Under the pieces are notes generated by a model. That model was not told the DNA's origin and did no database searches. It saw only the letters and a program-made list of their open reading frames with translations. A stretch of DNA of 64,000 bases from an uncultured Parabacteroides sp. Its GTDB lineage: Bacteria; Bacteroidota; Bacteroidia; Bacteroidales; Tannerellaceae. Positions 63,695 to 64,000 of the stretch are shown piece after piece; positions within the stretch are counted from its first letter, which is position 1, and the number at the start of each line of letters is the position of its first letter. The stretch is taken from positions 42,549-106,548 of the forward strand of contig CAKVBA010000002.1 of the NCBI GenBank assembly GCA_934725305.1, given 5' to 3'. The translations under genes were made by a program, and so were the position numbers.

Positions 63695-63741
63695 CTTTTA
63701 AAGAACTTTTAACAGCGATAAGATTAAAACTTAATGCAAAC

Positions 63742-63825
63742 GCCCAGATGGCGGAATTGGTAGACGCGTTGGTCTCAAACACCAATGGATTCACTTCCAT
63801 CCCGGTTCGATCCCGGGTCTGGGTA
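63742..63825 (+). tRNA. tRNA-Leu (anticodon CAA), second identical copy
   Basis: All 84 nt are identical to the copy at 63611. The two are 131 bp apart start to start, and the 47-bp spacer is not repeated elsewhere nearby. They share one promoter and one terminator. Confidence 0.95.
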
Positions 63826-63833
63826 CGAACAGG

Positions 63834-63871
63834 AAGCTAAGTATTGAGCAATCATTACTTAGCTTTTTTAT
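63834..63871 (+). terminator. Terminator after the tRNA pair
   Basis: AGCTAAGTA pairs perfectly with TACTTAGCT, followed by six T. Confidence 0.8.
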
Positions 63872-64000
63872 TTACTCGACTTTTCCCACATTTTTCCTCA
63901 CAAACGCAAAAAGATATAGTAGTAAGGGCTCAGTAGAAATCTAGTGGGGATACGCATATAGCATAGCAATGCGGAATAGAAAGAACTTCTTATCTGCTAC
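63872..64000. other. Unassigned right edge
   Basis: About 130 bp after the tRNA terminator to the window edge. No gene start, RNA or repeat is recognised; it may be the upstream region of the next gene. Confidence 0.3.

Noticed and set aside
63611..63825. Identical tRNA pair considered as an assembly duplication.
   Set aside because: Flanks and spacer differ, so they are two real genes.

Overview
This window is a chromosomal segment from a member of the Bacteroidales, probably a gut Bacteroides or Parabacteroides relative; the exact genus cannot be fixed from the sequence alone. The evidence is two SusC/SusD outer-membrane pairs, a NigD-like lipoprotein, a fused MurF-alanine racemase, a DUF4492-cydA-cydB operon, folP next to cdaA, surE next to lpxB, and promoters of the Bacteroidetes type (TAnnTTTG at -7). 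Nearly everything is housekeeping or envelope biology. I see no prophage, plasmid backbone, transposase or CRISPR array.

Layout. 1-2240 (minus): start of an S8 protease, an Lrp/AsnC regulator, two FKBP prolyl isomerases. 2443-8492 (plus): sirtuin, GSCFA protein, MurF-Alr fusion, FabI, threonylcarbamoyl-AMP synthase. 9094-13800 (minus): first SusC/SusD pair. 14127-20294: dGTPase, the frr-rsgA operon, surE-lpxB, NigD-like lipoprotein. 20675-23655: cytochrome bd oxidase operon. 24153-27596: DUF3109 protein, phosphoglycerate mutase, YgjP-like metallopeptidase. 27902-32578: second SusC/SusD pair. 33381-37412 (minus): pta-ackA acetate operon and folP-cdaA. 37485-42531: MurF, PfkB kinase, UvrA. 43173-48903: a surface-protein group (GH10-like lipoprotein, clostripain-like peptidase, repeat-rich lamin-tail protein). 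49057-56947: asd, then two giant tandem GLUG-repeat lipoproteins. 57045-63446: XerD, AroQ, pyruvate kinase, O-methyltransferase, RbfA, LolE-type permease, ManC. 63611-63825: two identical tRNA-Leu(CAA) genes.

The most unusual content is non-coding. A family of intergenic repeats occurs five times (8608-8946, 23659-23998 inverted, 32837-33176, 42677-43017, 50283-50611). Each core is about 330-341 bp. It starts and ends with the same short direct repeat (AAATACAATAA-like) and carries a central array of about 22-bp units made of an A-tract, a 10-bp GTCYMTACCC-like centre and a T-tract. In the two most complete copies the core sits inside a larger unit bounded by inverted repeats related to AACCCAAATCGGTCATTAG, like a non-autonomous mobile element. 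A more distant relative lies at about 17161-17345. A second dispersed family consists of palindromic terminators sharing one arm (AAAGGGGYTGTRTCAAAA).

Among proteins, the first GLUG lipoprotein is the most intriguing: its repeat region is interrupted by about 235 residues that are helical and strongly hydrophobic, and its neighbour lacks this insert. The lamin-tail protein contains a very recent exact 513-bp internal duplication.
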